NCBI RefSeq assembly: GCF_030697375.1
Contig: NZ_JAUYQD010000022.1
Location: forward strand, 1 to 64,000
Reading direction: 5' to 3'
DNA from: Rhodoferax sp.
GTDB taxonomy: Bacteria > Pseudomonadota > Gammaproteobacteria > Burkholderiales > Burkholderiaceae_C
DNA length: 64,000 bases
Part shown: piece after piece, positions 27,337 to 36,198 of the stretch
Layout: each line of letters begins with the position of its first letter
How positions within the stretch are numbered: the first letter of the stretch is position 1
Made by a program: the position numbers and the translations under genes
Notes under the pieces: generated by a model
The model's database searches: none
Seen by the model: the letters and a program-made list of their open reading frames with translations, nothing else
What the model was told of the DNA's origin: nothing

Positions 27337-28089
27337 ATGAGCGTTTTGACAACAAGTTTTGGGACCGCATGGCAACTGCTGGTGTCGCTGGACCCCGGCC
27401 TGCTGGCCATTGTGGGGCGCTCGCTGGCGCTCAGTGCCACGGCCTGCCTGCTGGCGTCTGCACTCGGCCTGGTCCTGGGCGCCTGGCTGGGAGTGGCGCG
27501 GTTTGCCGGGCGCGCTGCGGTGCTGGTGCTGCTCAACACTTTTTTGGCCCTGCCCTCGGTGGTGGTGGGGCTGGGGGTGTACCTGCTGCTGTCGCGCTCG
27601 GGGCCTTTGGGTTTTTTGGGATGGCTGTTCAGCTTCAAGGCCATGGTGCTGGCGCAAACCCTGCTGGTGCTGCCGGTGGTCACCGCGCTGACCCGCCAGG
27701 CGGTGGAAGATGCCGATGCTCTGCATGGCGAGCAACTGCGTTCGCTGGGCGCGGGGCCATTGCTGCGCAGCCTGCTGCTGGCCTGGGATGAGCGTTACAC
27801 CCTGCTCACGGTGGTGATTGCCGCTTTTGGCCGCGCTATCTCGGAGGTGGGCGCGGTGATGGTGGTGGGGGGCAATATGGACGGCTTCACCCGCGTCATG
27901 ACCACCGCCATCGCCCTGGAAACCAGCAAGGGCGATTTGCCGCTGGCCCTGGGGCTGGGGCTGGTGCTGCTGGGGGTGGTGCTGGTGCTCCATGGGCTGC
28001 TGGGCCTGCTGCGCCGCTGGCGCGAGCGGGTGGATGGTGGCCACTTTGCCGGGCGCCAGACGGTGCCGGTGCCGGGGAGGGCGGTATGA
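27337..28089 (+). CDS. tupB: Tungstate ABC transporter permease
   Basis: The product is 250 residues from ATG 27337 (MSVLTTSFGTAW); the 44 upstream codons of the ORF track overlap the divergent PFK promoter. About 6 membrane segments are visible, with the binding-protein-dependent permease EAA-like loop (EDADALHGEQLRSLGAGPLLR) and TupB-like AFGRAISEVGAVMVVGGN. It is the first gene of a three-gene operon with overlaps to tupC. The tungstate rather than molybdate assignment comes from the TupA-type binding protein at the end. Confidence 0.88.
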   Translation: MSVLTTSFGTAWQLLVSLDPGLLAIVGRSLALSATACLLASALGLVLGAWLGVARFAGRAAVLVLLNTFLALPSVVVGLGVYLLLSRSGPLGFLGWLFSFKAMVLAQTLLVLPVVTALTRQAVEDADALHGEQLRSLGAGPLLRSLLLAWDERYTLLTVVIAAFGRAISEVGAVMVVGGNMDGFTRVMTTAIALETSKGDLPLALGLGLVLLGVVLVLHGLLGLLRRWRERVDGGHFAGRQTVPVPGRAV

Positions 28090-28796
28090 GCCCGGTGTTC
28101 CAGTTGACCGATGCCAGCGTGCAACTGGGCCATGGAAAGGTGCAGGCCCTGTGCCAGGTGAGTTTGGCCATCCAGCCAGGCGAGCGGGTGGCCTTGGTGG
28201 GCGCCAACGGCAGCGGCAAAAGCAGCCTGCTGCGCCTGCTGCATGGCCTGCTGGCGCCCACCACGGGCCGCTTGCAGGTGGATGCTGCGCAGCGCCAGGC
28301 CATGCTGTTTCAGCGCCCCTACCTCTTGCGCCTGTCGGTGCTGCGCAACGTGGCCCTGGGCCTGTGGTTGGGCGGCGTGCCCTGGGCGGCGGCCAAGGTG
28401 CGCGCCGCGCAGGCGCTGGCACAGGCGGGGCTGGCCGACCTGGCCTTGCGCAACGCGCGGGAGCTGTCGGTAGGGCAGGTGCAGCGCGTGGCCTTGGCGC
28501 GGGCCTTGGCCGCCCAGCCCCAGGTGCTGCTGCTGGACGAACCCAGCGCCAGCCTGGACCCGCACGCCAAACGTGCCGTGGAGGCGCTGCTGGGCCACCT
28601 TGCCGCCCAGCCGGACATGACCCTGGTGTTTGCCAGCCACAACCTGGGCCAGGTCAAACGCCTGGCCAGCCGGGTGGTTTACCTGGAGCACGGGCGGGTG
28701 CTGGCCGACCTGCCGGTGGCCGAATTTTTTGCTGGGCCGGCGCTGCAAACGCAGTACCCGCAAGCCCATGCGTTTCTCAAAGGAGAGTGGGTGTGA
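28086..28796 (+). CDS. tupC: Tungstate ABC transporter ATP-binding protein
   Basis: A 236-residue ABC ATPase starting in a 4-bp overlap with tupB (ATGA). Walker A is GANGSGKSS, the signature is LSVGQVQRVALARAL (LSxGQ, a slight variant of LSGGQ), Walker B is VLLLDEPSASLD, and the switch is FASHNLGQVK. It energises tungstate uptake with TupB. Its stop overlaps the GTG start of tupA. Confidence 0.9.
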   Translation: MSPVFQLTDASVQLGHGKVQALCQVSLAIQPGERVALVGANGSGKSSLLRLLHGLLAPTTGRLQVDAAQRQAMLFQRPYLLRLSVLRNVALGLWLGGVPWAAAKVRAAQALAQAGLADLALRNARELSVGQVQRVALARALAAQPQVLLLDEPSASLDPHAKRAVEALLGHLAAQPDMTLVFASHNLGQVKRLASRVVYLEHGRVLADLPVAEFFAGPALQTQYPQAHAFLKGEWV

Positions 28797-29629
28797 ATCA
28801 TTTTCTTAAGCCTTTTAGGCCTCTAGCCCTTATCAGATGTGCGCAAGCAGCTATTGTTTTAATAGCAACAGTGCCGCTCCATGCCCAAACCATCGTCATG
28901 GCGTCCACCACGTCCACCGAGCAATCGGGCCTGTTTGCCCACCTCTTGCCCGCATTCACCCAGGCCAGCGGCATCGTGGTGAAGGTGGTGGCCCTGGGCA
29001 CCGGCCAGGCGCTGGACATGGGCCGCCGGGGCGATGCCGATGTGCTCTTGGTGCACGACCAGGCGGCGGAAGAAAAGCTGGTGGCCGAGGGCTTTGCCCT
29101 GAAGCGCTACCCCGTGATGTTCAACGACTTTGTGCTGATTGGCCCGGCCGCCGACCCGGCGCATGCCAAGGGCCATGACATTGGGCAGGCGCTGGCCCAA
29201 CTGGCGGCCACCCAGGCCGCCTTCATCTCCCGGGGCGACAAAAGCGGCACCCACGCCGCCGAGCTGCGCTACTGGAAGCTCACCCCGGCGCCCGACGCCA
29301 AAGGCAGCGGCTACCGGGCGTGCGGCTGCGGCATGGGCCCGGCGCTCAACATCGCCTCCAGCACCGGTGCCTACGTGCTGGCCGACCGGGGCACCTGGCT
29401 CAGCTTCAAAAACCGGGGCGATCTGGCGGTGTTGGTGGAAGGCGACAAGCGCCTGTTCAACCAATATGGTGTGCTGGTGGTCAACCCGGCCCAACATCCC
29501 CACGTCAAGGCCCTTGAGGCGCAGAAGTTTGTCGATTGGGTGGTGTCGGCCCCGGGGCAGGCGGTGATCGCCAGCTACAAAATTGGCGGGGAACAGCTGT
29601 TTTTCCCCAATGCGGCGTCGGTTCGCTGA
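28793..29629 (+). CDS. tupA: Tungstate-binding periplasmic protein
   Basis: The product is 278 residues from GTG 28793, overlapping the tupC stop, with AGGAG 7 bp upstream. The mature part is TupA-like: ASTTSTEQSGLFAHLLPAF (oxyanion site TTST), GDADVLLVHD, VMFNDFVLIGP and SRGDKSGTH. The signal peptide is odd: codons 7-24, including the hydrophobic core, are encoded by an interspersed repeat (copy D), and the core contains Arg and Gln. It ends near LHAQT. The repeat may have replaced or extended an original leader. Confidence 0.9.
   Translation: MNHFLKPFRPLALIRCAQAAIVLIATVPLHAQTIVMASTTSTEQSGLFAHLLPAFTQASGIVVKVVALGTGQALDMGRRGDADVLLVHDQAAEEKLVAEGFALKRYPVMFNDFVLIGPAADPAHAKGHDIGQALAQLAATQAAFISRGDKSGTHAAELRYWKLTPAPDAKGSGYRACGCGMGPALNIASSTGAYVLADRGTWLSFKNRGDLAVLVEGDKRLFNQYGVLVVNPAQHPHVKALEAQKFVDWVVSAPGQAVIASYKIGGEQLFFPNAASVR
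28811..28866 (-). repeat. Interspersed repeat, copy D (inside tupA signal-peptide region)
   Basis: Reverse-complement it reads GCTATTAAAACAATAGCT, GCTTGCGCACATC, AAGGGCTAGAGGCC, matching the other four copies. It is read through in frame as part of the TupA leader. Confidence 0.85.
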
Positions 29630-29637
29630 GAGGGCGC

Positions 29638-29826
29638 TCAGGGTTGAAAAATGTCCTCAATCTTGAGCGCCAGGAATTGCGCAATTTTGAACGCCAACGG
29701 CAGGCTGGGGTCGTATTTGCCGCTTTCTATCGAGATCACCGTTTGGCGGCTTACCGACAATGCATCCGCAAGTTCTTGTTGCGTCAGGCCGCGCGCGTTT
29801 CTCAGCGCTTTGAGTTGGTTGTTCAT
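29638..29826 (-). CDS. Small XRE-family HTH regulator (YozG-like)
   Basis: A 62-residue protein from ATG 29826, overlapping the stop of the SDR gene (ATGA). The ORF track merges it with unrelated upstream sequence. Nearly the whole protein is an HTH (LKALRNARGLTQQELADALSVSRQTVISIESGKYDP) followed by LALKIEDIFQ, the standard tail of these minimal regulators. In many genomes they are co-transcribed with a small membrane protein, as here (31314 gene), and probably autoregulate. Palindromes upstream of the operon are candidate targets. Confidence 0.93.
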   Translation of the reverse strand: MNNQLKALRNARGLTQQELADALSVSRQTVISIESGKYDPSLPLAFKIAQFLALKIEDIFQP

Positions 29827-30881
29827 GGCACGCGCACCAGCAGTTGGTCGTCCAGAATTTGTCGGATGTGCGCATTCAAGGTGTCGGACACGGCGCGGTA
29901 TTGCAGCCCCAGCTCCGACTGGCTGCGGTGGTTGTTGAAGTACACAGGGTGGCCGACATTGCGTGCCACATAGCTGCGCGGTAAGCCGAGCAGCGGGCCG
30001 ATCAGCCACATCAGCCATTTGGGGGCCTCGCCGCGCGGAAGCTTGTTGGCAATGCCCAAACCGCCCAGGTGCATGTGCTGCGCGATTTCCAACAGACGCA
30101 GGTCCTTGGCCACCACGATATAACGCTGACGGGCCGCAGGCAGCAACGCCGCCTGTACATGGGCATGTGCCACGTCGCGCACATCCACCACCCCCAGCCA
30201 CAGGGCCGGCACACCGGTGCGAAACGACCCGTTGAGAAACTGGACCATCATCGCCACGCTGCTGGCATCCACGCGCTTGGACAAGGACGGGCCAAAAATC
30301 GCACCGGGGTGGATGGTGACCAAATCCCAGCGTTGCTGCTGGCGCTGCAGGTCCCAGGCCGCCTGTTCGGCGACGGTTTTTGAATAGGCATAGGCGTTGC
30401 GGTGGATATCGCGGTTGGGGTTGACGTCGTTTTCTTGCACCCGGTGTTGCGCCGCGGCACCCACGTCGCAGGCGTTGTCGTACAAGGCCGCCACACTGCT
30501 GGTGAGCACGACGCGTTTCACGCTGGTGCTGCGGTTGACGCTGCCGAGCACGTTGCGTGTGCCCTCCAGGGCGGGCTGCACCAACTCTCGCATGGGGTCC
30601 TTGGGTTGGTCCAAAAAGTAGGGCGAGGCCGTGTGGATAACTTCGGTGCAGCCTTGCATGGCGGTGTCAAAACTGCCTGGTTGGAGCAAGTCGGCCTCGA
30701 ACAGGGTCAACTGGCCTGGGTGCCGGTCGATCAGGTCCAGCAAGTGCTGGATTTTGGTGCGGTCCGACAGGCTGCGCACGGCACCATGCACCTGGTGGCC
30801 GGCTTGCAACAACTGGGCAACGATCCAGGAGGCCAAATAGCCCGCGGCGCCGGTGACCAAAATGGTTTTGGTGGAAGTCAT
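29823..30881 (-). CDS. NAD(P)-dependent epimerase/dehydratase-type SDR (dihydroflavonol reductase-like)
   Basis: The product is 352 residues from ATG 30881 (MTSTKTILVTGAAGYLASW). The ORF track's upstream 75 codons overlap the preceding gene. It has an extended-SDR Rossmann motif TGAAGYLAS and a catalytic Y-x3-K in AYAYSKTVAEQAAW, with VHTASPYF and LTSSVAALYD as in dihydroflavonol/cinnamoyl-CoA reductase relatives. Substrate is unknown. There is no clear ribosome site; the sequence before the ATG is C-rich (CCTCCTCC). It lies between a membrane protein gene and the XRE gene on one transcript. Confidence 0.88.
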   Translation of the reverse strand: MTSTKTILVTGAAGYLASWIVAQLLQAGHQVHGAVRSLSDRTKIQHLLDLIDRHPGQLTLFEADLLQPGSFDTAMQGCTEVIHTASPYFLDQPKDPMRELVQPALEGTRNVLGSVNRSTSVKRVVLTSSVAALYDNACDVGAAAQHRVQENDVNPNRDIHRNAYAYSKTVAEQAAWDLQRQQQRWDLVTIHPGAIFGPSLSKRVDASSVAMMVQFLNGSFRTGVPALWLGVVDVRDVAHAHVQAALLPAARQRYIVVAKDLRLLEIAQHMHLGGLGIANKLPRGEAPKWLMWLIGPLLGLPRSYVARNVGHPVYFNNHRSQSELGLQYRAVSDTLNAHIRQILDDQLLVRVP

Positions 30882-30912
30882 ACGTGGAGGAGGTGGACGG
30901 CGGTTTTTGGGG

Positions 30913-31314
30913 CTAGAGATAGCGGCGGTCCGCCAACATGAGTTGCACGCCCCAGACGGCGATGAGCAATCCGAAGGTCCAAAATTGGTTGAACAAGGGC
31001 AGCAGTTGGTTGGCTTGCAAAATTCCGAGCACAGCGCACGCCGAGGCCAGGATGGCCATGCTGGTGACGCAAGCTTGCTGGTGGTGCAGGCGCTGCAGTT
31101 CGTCACGGCGCAAGTAGACCCAACGCAGGCCAGGCACCAGCGCTAGGGCGAGTGCCACCAATACCGCCATGGCCGCTTGCTGCTGCGCCCAGGATGCGCC
31201 AGCGTGCGCAAGCCAGAAAGCGGCCAGTATGCCAAGGCCGAGCACCAGCAGAGCGGCCAGGACTTTAAGAACATAGAGGGGCTGTAGTGCCGGGGCAGGG
31301 GTGTTGTCGGTCAT
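30913..31314 (-). CDS. Small four-helix membrane protein, unknown function
   Basis: A 133-residue protein with four hydrophobic segments (about 17-37, 46-64, 83-100, 108-126), arranged as two pairs joined by a basic loop (YLRRDELQRLHHQQ). It resembles the DUF2178/DUF2975-like membrane proteins that accompany minimal XRE regulators, but I cannot fix the family. It is the first gene of the three-gene operon ending in the XRE regulator. Confidence 0.75.
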   Translation of the reverse strand: MTDNTPAPALQPLYVLKVLAALLVLGLGILAAFWLAHAGASWAQQQAAMAVLVALALALVPGLRWVYLRRDELQRLHHQQACVTSMAILASACAVLGILQANQLLPLFNQFWTFGLLIAVWGVQLMLADRRYL

Positions 31315-31329
31315 GGATGCTTTCTGTGA

Positions 31330-31395
31330 TGTTAAGGAGACTTAACATACTGTAGCAAGCCCAACTTAAAATGTCAAACTAACTTTACATTTTAA
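31330..31395. promoter_or_regulatory. Two inverted repeats in the XRE-operon promoter region
   Basis: TGTTAAG-GAGA-CTTAACA (31330-31347) and TTAAAATGT-N12-ACATTTTAA (31366-31395) lie 16-81 bp upstream of the first operon gene, between it and the convergent end of the MFS gene. The AT-rich palindromes stand out in a high-GC context and are plausible sites for the operon's own XRE regulator. Confidence 0.55.
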
Positions 31396-31433
31396 AATTG
31401 AATGCACGGTGTTTTCGGACCACCGCAACGCCA

Positions 31434-32642
31434 TCACGCCGGTGCCAGCGGCTGGCGCCTTGCGCCCTGGGGTATTTTGTCCGGCACCCGGTGGGCGAAC
31501 GAAGCCAAGGTGCCAGCGGCGAGCACCACTACCCCCAGGGCGGCGGTGAGGGACAGGTGCTGCGCAATGGCCCCAATCAGCGGCGGCCCCACCATGAAGC
31601 CGCAGTAACCGATGGAAGACACGGCGGCAATGGCTGCGGCCGACGTGGTGCCCGGTACCCGGCTGGCGGCGCCATACAAAATCGGCACGACCATGGCCAG
31701 GCCGGCGCCGACCAAGGCATACCCCGCGACAGAGCCCCACGGGCTGCCGCTGAGCAGTACCAGCGCCATGGCGATGGCCGCGGTGGCGCCACTGGCACGC
31801 AGCAGCAACTGTTCTGGCCAGCGGGCCCGCAGCCCGTCGGCGGCAAAACGCATGGCGGCCATGGCGCCGGAAAACGCGGCATAACCCAGGGCGGCCTGGT
31901 CCTGCGGCATGTGCAGCTCTTGCTGCAGGTAGAGCACACACCAGTCGTACATCGCGCCCTCGGCGCTCATGCCGGCAAAAATCAGCAGGCCAATCACCAG
32001 CAGCACGCCGCGCGGCCAGGCAAAGTGCACGGGTTGTTGGCTGCTGGCCTGAACCGGCGGCGCGGTGGGCAACATCCAGCGCGAAACCACCAGCACCCAC
32101 AGGCCCACGCACAGGCCCACGCCCGCCAACTGCCAAGCGGCGCTCACCTGCGCGCGCAGCAGGCCCGAGGCCAGGGCCGCCCCGGCCATGCCGCCTACGC
32201 TGAACATGCCATGCAGGCCGCCCATGATGGCGCGCTGGCCCGCGATCTCCAAGGCCGCACCTTCCGTGTTGATGGCCACGTCGTACACGCTGAGCGAGGA
32301 GCCGAACAGCACCATGGACAGCAGCAACAGTCCAAAACTGGGCCAGTGCAGGGCCATGCCCAAAGAGAAAGCCATCACCAGCGCACACAGCGCGGCCGCA
32401 TTGCGTGCGCCCAGGCGGCCAATCACCCGCCCGGCAAAAAACAAGGCCAACACCGCGCCGCTGGCCGCCGCCACCAGCACCAGCGACAAGGCGGCTTCGC
32501 CCAGGCCGTAGTGCGCTTTGACCGAGGGAATATGCACGCCCCAGGCCGCACTGACCACCCCCAGCGCGGCAAACAGCGTGCGGGTGGCCCAGGTGGCTTG
32601 GCGGACTTGGCGTGGTCTGTCGTGAATTTTTTGTGGAATCAC
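31434..32642 (-). CDS. Major facilitator superfamily transporter
   Basis: About 402 residues with some 12 hydrophobic segments and MFS loop features (FAGRVIGRLGARNAAAL after TM2; FGSSLSVYDVAINTEGAALE). It resembles the YbjJ-like MFS group from memory. The ORF track begins at 32972, inside the divergent AraC gene, which cannot be right. GTG 32642 behind GGGGA is preferred; ATG 32705 is an alternative without a ribosome site. The substrate is unknown. It is divergent from the AraC regulator, which probably controls it. Confidence 0.85.
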   Translation of the reverse strand: MIPQKIHDRPRQVRQATWATRTLFAALGVVSAAWGVHIPSVKAHYGLGEAALSLVLVAAASGAVLALFFAGRVIGRLGARNAAALCALVMAFSLGMALHWPSFGLLLLSMVLFGSSLSVYDVAINTEGAALEIAGQRAIMGGLHGMFSVGGMAGAALASGLLRAQVSAAWQLAGVGLCVGLWVLVVSRWMLPTAPPVQASSQQPVHFAWPRGVLLVIGLLIFAGMSAEGAMYDWCVLYLQQELHMPQDQAALGYAAFSGAMAAMRFAADGLRARWPEQLLLRASGATAAIAMALVLLSGSPWGSVAGYALVGAGLAMVVPILYGAASRVPGTTSAAAIAAVSSIGYCGFMVGPPLIGAIAQHLSLTAALGVVVLAAGTLASFAHRVPDKIPQGARRQPLAPA

Positions 32643-32781
32643 GCTGTCCCCAAAATCAGGTTTATCTTTTGTTGCATAGCATTTGTTTTTTTGTGCTGAA
32701 AGCATCAGGATTTGGATGGGTATCATTCGCATAGCGTAAGTTTTTGCGCCGATACTGGCAATCGCAACCCGTACCAGAGAA

Positions 32782-33741
32782 ATGTCAAAAGTAGCAAAAT
32801 TCCTGGATCGCACCCTGGACCCGGCGTGCTGTGTGGCGGCCATCTCGCCCGACGCGCCCTCGGCGCCCCTGCACGCCCAGCGCATGCGCTTGGGGCTGGG
32901 CGACTTCATCCGCCGGGCGGCCGACGGCAGCCTGCGCCTGGTATCGCCCCCCGCCCAGCCGGGCTGGTCCACCCGGGGGGCGGGCCACTTGCACCTGGGG
33001 GCCGAGCTGTTTTTGCAGCTGCAGGGTTATACCGAATTTCGCTTCCCCCAGGGCCAAGTCACCCTGCGTGCGGGCGAGGCGCTGGTGATGCCGCCCAAGC
33101 TGCTGCACGACGAGCGGGTGGGCGGCGACGGCGTGCAGGCGTTTTCCAACCTGGTGGTCTATGCCGACCGCCAATCCATGTCCTGCCACCTGGCGAACGA
33201 GGCCAAACCGGCGCGCGCCGGCAATCTGTACCTGGAGGTGTGTCAGCATGTGGACGCCCTGCGCATTGAGCACTGGCTGGCCGATGCGGCCCGTCCGCCG
33301 GACCACGACGTCCATGGCCTGTGGGCGCTGCAGCAGCGCGCCTTGGTGCTGACAGCGCTGACGGCGGTGGCGCGCTTGCTGGATGCCCCGGAAAACACAC
33401 GGTCCAATGAACCGACGCTGCTGGCCCGCTTACGCGTGCTGGTGCAAAACCGCCTGGGCGAGGTGGACCTGACCGTGGTCAGTCTGGCACAAGACCTGGG
33501 CTGCACGGCGGACTACCTGTCGCACCTGTACAGCAGCAGCACGGGCGAGCATTTGTGGCAGGTCATCCTGCGCCAGCGCCTGGCGCGCGCTGCGCGCCTG
33601 TTGGCCGAGAACGACTCGGCCGTCAAAGAAATTGCGTGGTGCTCCGGCTTTGCCAGCGCCAGCTACTTCATTCGCAGCTTCAAGCAGCAGTTCGGGGTCA
33701 CGCCCAAGGTGTACCGCACCATGGCCGGCCCACCCGCCTAG
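32782..33741 (+). CDS. AraC-family transcriptional regulator
   Basis: A 319-residue protein. An N-terminal cupin-like sensing domain (AELFLQLQGYTEFRFPQG, then GEALVMPPKLLHDE) is followed by a C-terminal double HTH (LSHLYSSSTGEHLWQVILRQRLARAARLL and IAWCSGFASASYFIRSFKQQFGVTPKVYR). It is divergently transcribed from the MFS transporter gene with 139 bp between, so control of that exporter is the natural hypothesis. The inducer is unknown. Confidence 0.93.
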   Translation: MSKVAKFLDRTLDPACCVAAISPDAPSAPLHAQRMRLGLGDFIRRAADGSLRLVSPPAQPGWSTRGAGHLHLGAELFLQLQGYTEFRFPQGQVTLRAGEALVMPPKLLHDERVGGDGVQAFSNLVVYADRQSMSCHLANEAKPARAGNLYLEVCQHVDALRIEHWLADAARPPDHDVHGLWALQQRALVLTALTAVARLLDAPENTRSNEPTLLARLRVLVQNRLGEVDLTVVSLAQDLGCTADYLSHLYSSSTGEHLWQVILRQRLARAARLLAENDSAVKEIAWCSGFASASYFIRSFKQQFGVTPKVYRTMAGPPA

Positions 33742-33811
33742 CCGCACCAAAGAGACTGAATTTGTCCTAGGTCACGCACCGGTGCAGCGCCGCATGCCAT
33801 GCTGCAGGGAT

Positions 33812-35296
33812 ATGGACGAGACGCTGCCGCCTTTGATTCAGTCCTTGCTGGAGCCGCAGCGTTATCCCCATGCGGTGGTGCAGGTGGAGCTGGTGCAGAC
33901 CCACATCTCCTGGGTGCTGCTGGCGGGGGAGTTGGCCTACAAGATCAAAAAACCTTTGCGGCTGCCGTTCCTGGACTTCAGCACCTTGGCACTGCGCCAT
34001 GTTTGCTGCCAAGACGAACTGCGGCTGAACCGCCGTTTTTCGCCCGAACTCTACCTGGGGGTGGTCGGTATTTTCCACAGCGCGCAAGACCCGCGCTGGA
34101 GCGGCGAAGGGCCGCCCATCGAATACGCCGTCCAGATGCGGCGTTTTGATGACGCGATGCGCTTGGACCGGGTCTGCGCTCGGGGGCAGTTGCAGCCGCA
34201 GCACCTGTCGGACCTGGCCGAGACGCTGGTGGCCTTTCATGCCGCTACGGCGGTTGCGCCACTGGCATCGCGTTTCGGATCTACCCGCGAAATCATTGCT
34301 CCGGCACGGGACAACTTCCATGACCTGCGCCAACTGCTGCCCCAGGCAGCGGTGCACACCCGCTTGGCCGCATTGCAGGCCTGGACCGAGGCGCAATTTC
34401 TGCAACTCGCCCCACTGATGGAAGCGCGCAAGCAGGGCGGGTGGGTGCGTGAATGCCATGGCGACCTGCATCTGGCCAATCTGGTGCTGATGGGCACCCG
34501 CGTGCGCATGTTTGACTGCATCGAATTCAACGAAGACCTGCGCTGGATCGACGTGGCCAACGAAATCGCCTTCCCCTATGTGGATCTGCTGGCCCACGAC
34601 CAGCCGGGGCTGGCCAGCTGGTTTGTCAATGAAGTGTTGAGCCGCAGCGGTGACTGCGCATCGGTGCAGCTGCTGCGTTTTTATGCGGTGTACCGGGCAC
34701 TGGTGCGCGCCAAGGTGGCGGCCATTCGCATGGCGCAAACCCACGATGACAGCGCAGAGGCCCTGGCGCATATTGCGCTGGCAGAGCGCCTGGTGGCGCC
34801 GCCACCGGCGCGGCTGCTGATCACCCACGGCTTGTCCGGCTGCGGCAAAACGGTGGCGTCCAATGCGTTGTTGCAAACCGATGCACAGGCGTCCACCCTG
34901 CGGGTCCGCTCGGACGTGGAGCGCAAACGCCTGTACGGCTTGACGCTGACGCAACACAGCGGCAGTGCCACCGGCGCCGGTATCTACGCCGCAGACGCCC
35001 ATCTGCGCACCTACACCCGCTTGCACATGCTGGCCGAGATGCTGCTGCGTGCGGGCTGGTCGGTCATCGTGGACGCGACCTTTTTGCGCCGCGCCGACCG
35101 CGATGCCTTTCGCAGGTTGGCCCAAGACATCGGGGTGCCGTTTGCCATCTTGGCGCCCCAGGCCACACCGGTGCAATTGCGAGAACGTATCCGGGCGCGC
35201 CGTGCCCAAGGGGGCGATGCCTCCGAGGCCACGCTGGAGGTGTTGGAACAGCAAATGCGCACGGTAGAGCCGCTGGGGCCCGACGAGTTTGTCTAG
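33812..35296 (+). CDS. Aminoglycoside-phosphotransferase-like domain fused to a P-loop ATPase/kinase
   Basis: The product is 494 residues from ATG 33812 (MDETLPPLIQ), behind AGGGA; the ORF track's earlier start overlaps the AraC gene. Residues of about 25-330 form an APH-like kinase domain with the Brenner loop HGDLHLANLV and metal-binding DCIEF. Residues of about 345-490 form a P-loop domain (GLSGCGKTVASN, then VIVDATFLRRADR), like zeta/chloramphenicol-type small kinases. The fusion is a recurrent proteobacterial architecture of unknown substrate. It is not evidence of drug resistance. Confidence 0.87.
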   Translation: MDETLPPLIQSLLEPQRYPHAVVQVELVQTHISWVLLAGELAYKIKKPLRLPFLDFSTLALRHVCCQDELRLNRRFSPELYLGVVGIFHSAQDPRWSGEGPPIEYAVQMRRFDDAMRLDRVCARGQLQPQHLSDLAETLVAFHAATAVAPLASRFGSTREIIAPARDNFHDLRQLLPQAAVHTRLAALQAWTEAQFLQLAPLMEARKQGGWVRECHGDLHLANLVLMGTRVRMFDCIEFNEDLRWIDVANEIAFPYVDLLAHDQPGLASWFVNEVLSRSGDCASVQLLRFYAVYRALVRAKVAAIRMAQTHDDSAEALAHIALAERLVAPPPARLLITHGLSGCGKTVASNALLQTDAQASTLRVRSDVERKRLYGLTLTQHSGSATGAGIYAADAHLRTYTRLHMLAEMLLRAGWSVIVDATFLRRADRDAFRRLAQDIGVPFAILAPQATPVQLRERIRARRAQGGDASEATLEVLEQQMRTVEPLGPDEFV

Positions 35297-35403
35297 GCTG
35301 AGGCCCCCAGGACGTTAGTCCGAACGGGCTATTTCCCAGAAAGGCGTGTTCCCGGAAAATTCGCCCATAGCAACGGTTTGTCGCTATCAGCAATTTAAAA
35401 GGG

Positions 35404-36036
35404 ATGATGATGAAGTTCAATTTGCGTCTTTGTGTTCTTGCCTTGTCGCTATCCGCCAGCGCCATGTCCCACGCCGCTGTGGAGTGGCGCAACGATGCCG
35501 CAGGGGTGTTGTCCATGAACGAGACCATTGTGGACAACCACAACAGTACCTGGACCTACAACTATTCCTTTTCCAACGTGCAAGAAGCCAACCCCATTTG
35601 GTGGGTGATCCTCTATACCAACACCGATGTCATGGCATCCACCTCGTTTGCGGACGCCTCCCATACCGGATGGAGCAACGCCTCCGGCAGCGGCAGCCAG
35701 AGTGGTATCCATGCGCCAGAAGGCCAATCCCACTACGTCTACAGTTGGAGCGCCAGCGATGCCTGGCCCAACAATGCACCGCACGGTATCGCGACAGGCC
35801 AGACCGTGGGCGGTTTTTCCTTCACCTCGACGCAATACGATGCCTCGTCCAAGCGTTTCGTAGCCGACCGCACACCCGAGTGGAGTGCGCCGCTAACCCA
35901 GAGTGGTGACCAGTCCTTCAGCTACGGTGGCATGACCACAGCCGTTCCCGAGCCAGAAACCTATGCCATGTTGTTGGCCGGTTTGGGTTTGATGGGCACC
36001 ATGGCACGTCGTCGCAAGCAGAAAACGACGGTTTGA
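35404..36036 (+). CDS. PEP-CTERM sorting-domain secreted protein
   Basis: A 210-residue protein. The signal peptide ends around SAMSHAAV. A beta-rich, Ser/Thr/Asn/Trp-rich exported body follows, then the C-terminal VPEPETYAMLLAGLGLMGTMARRRKQ, a textbook PEP-CTERM tripartite signal (PEP motif, hydrophobic helix, basic tail) recognised by exosortase. Such proteins are linked to exopolysaccharide and the cell surface. Three ATGs in a row occur at the start; the third (35410) has the best spacing to AAGGG. No exosortase or eps genes are nearby. A terminator follows directly. Confidence 0.93.
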   Translation: MMMKFNLRLCVLALSLSASAMSHAAVEWRNDAAGVLSMNETIVDNHNSTWTYNYSFSNVQEANPIWWVILYTNTDVMASTSFADASHTGWSNASGSGSQSGIHAPEGQSHYVYSWSASDAWPNNAPHGIATGQTVGGFSFTSTQYDASSKRFVADRTPEWSAPLTQSGDQSFSYGGMTTAVPEPETYAMLLAGLGLMGTMARRRKQKTTV

Positions 36037-36060
36037 CCGGCCTTCGTCAGTCGGTGCAAA

Positions 36061-36087
36061 AAGGGGGCTTTGGCCCCCTTTTTTTTG
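36061..36087 (+). terminator. Rho-independent terminator after the PEP-CTERM gene
   Basis: AAGGGGGC-TTTG-GCCCCCTT followed by T6 or more: an 8-bp GC-rich stem and T-run, 24 bp after the stop codon. Confidence 0.93.
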
Positions 36088-36198
36088 TGCCCAAAACTGC
36101 GCATTACTATCGCCGCTGACGGGGGCAGGCTCTGCGATCCTTGAGAAAAATATGTCGGGAAATTTAACAGTAGACCCAGGCTCCGTTACCCGCGTCCC

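Noticed and set aside
27992-29629. 545-codon plus ORF starting inside tupB/tupC
   Set aside because: The first half is an out-of-frame shadow of tupB and tupC. Only the part from GTG 28793 (tupA) is coding.
33767-35254. 495-codon minus ORF opposite the APH/P-loop gene
   Set aside because: Shadow; the plus strand has the HGDLH and P-loop motifs.
33812-35296. Aminoglycoside resistance gene
   Set aside because: Only the kinase fold is shared. The fused P-loop domain marks a housekeeping-type family of unknown substrate.
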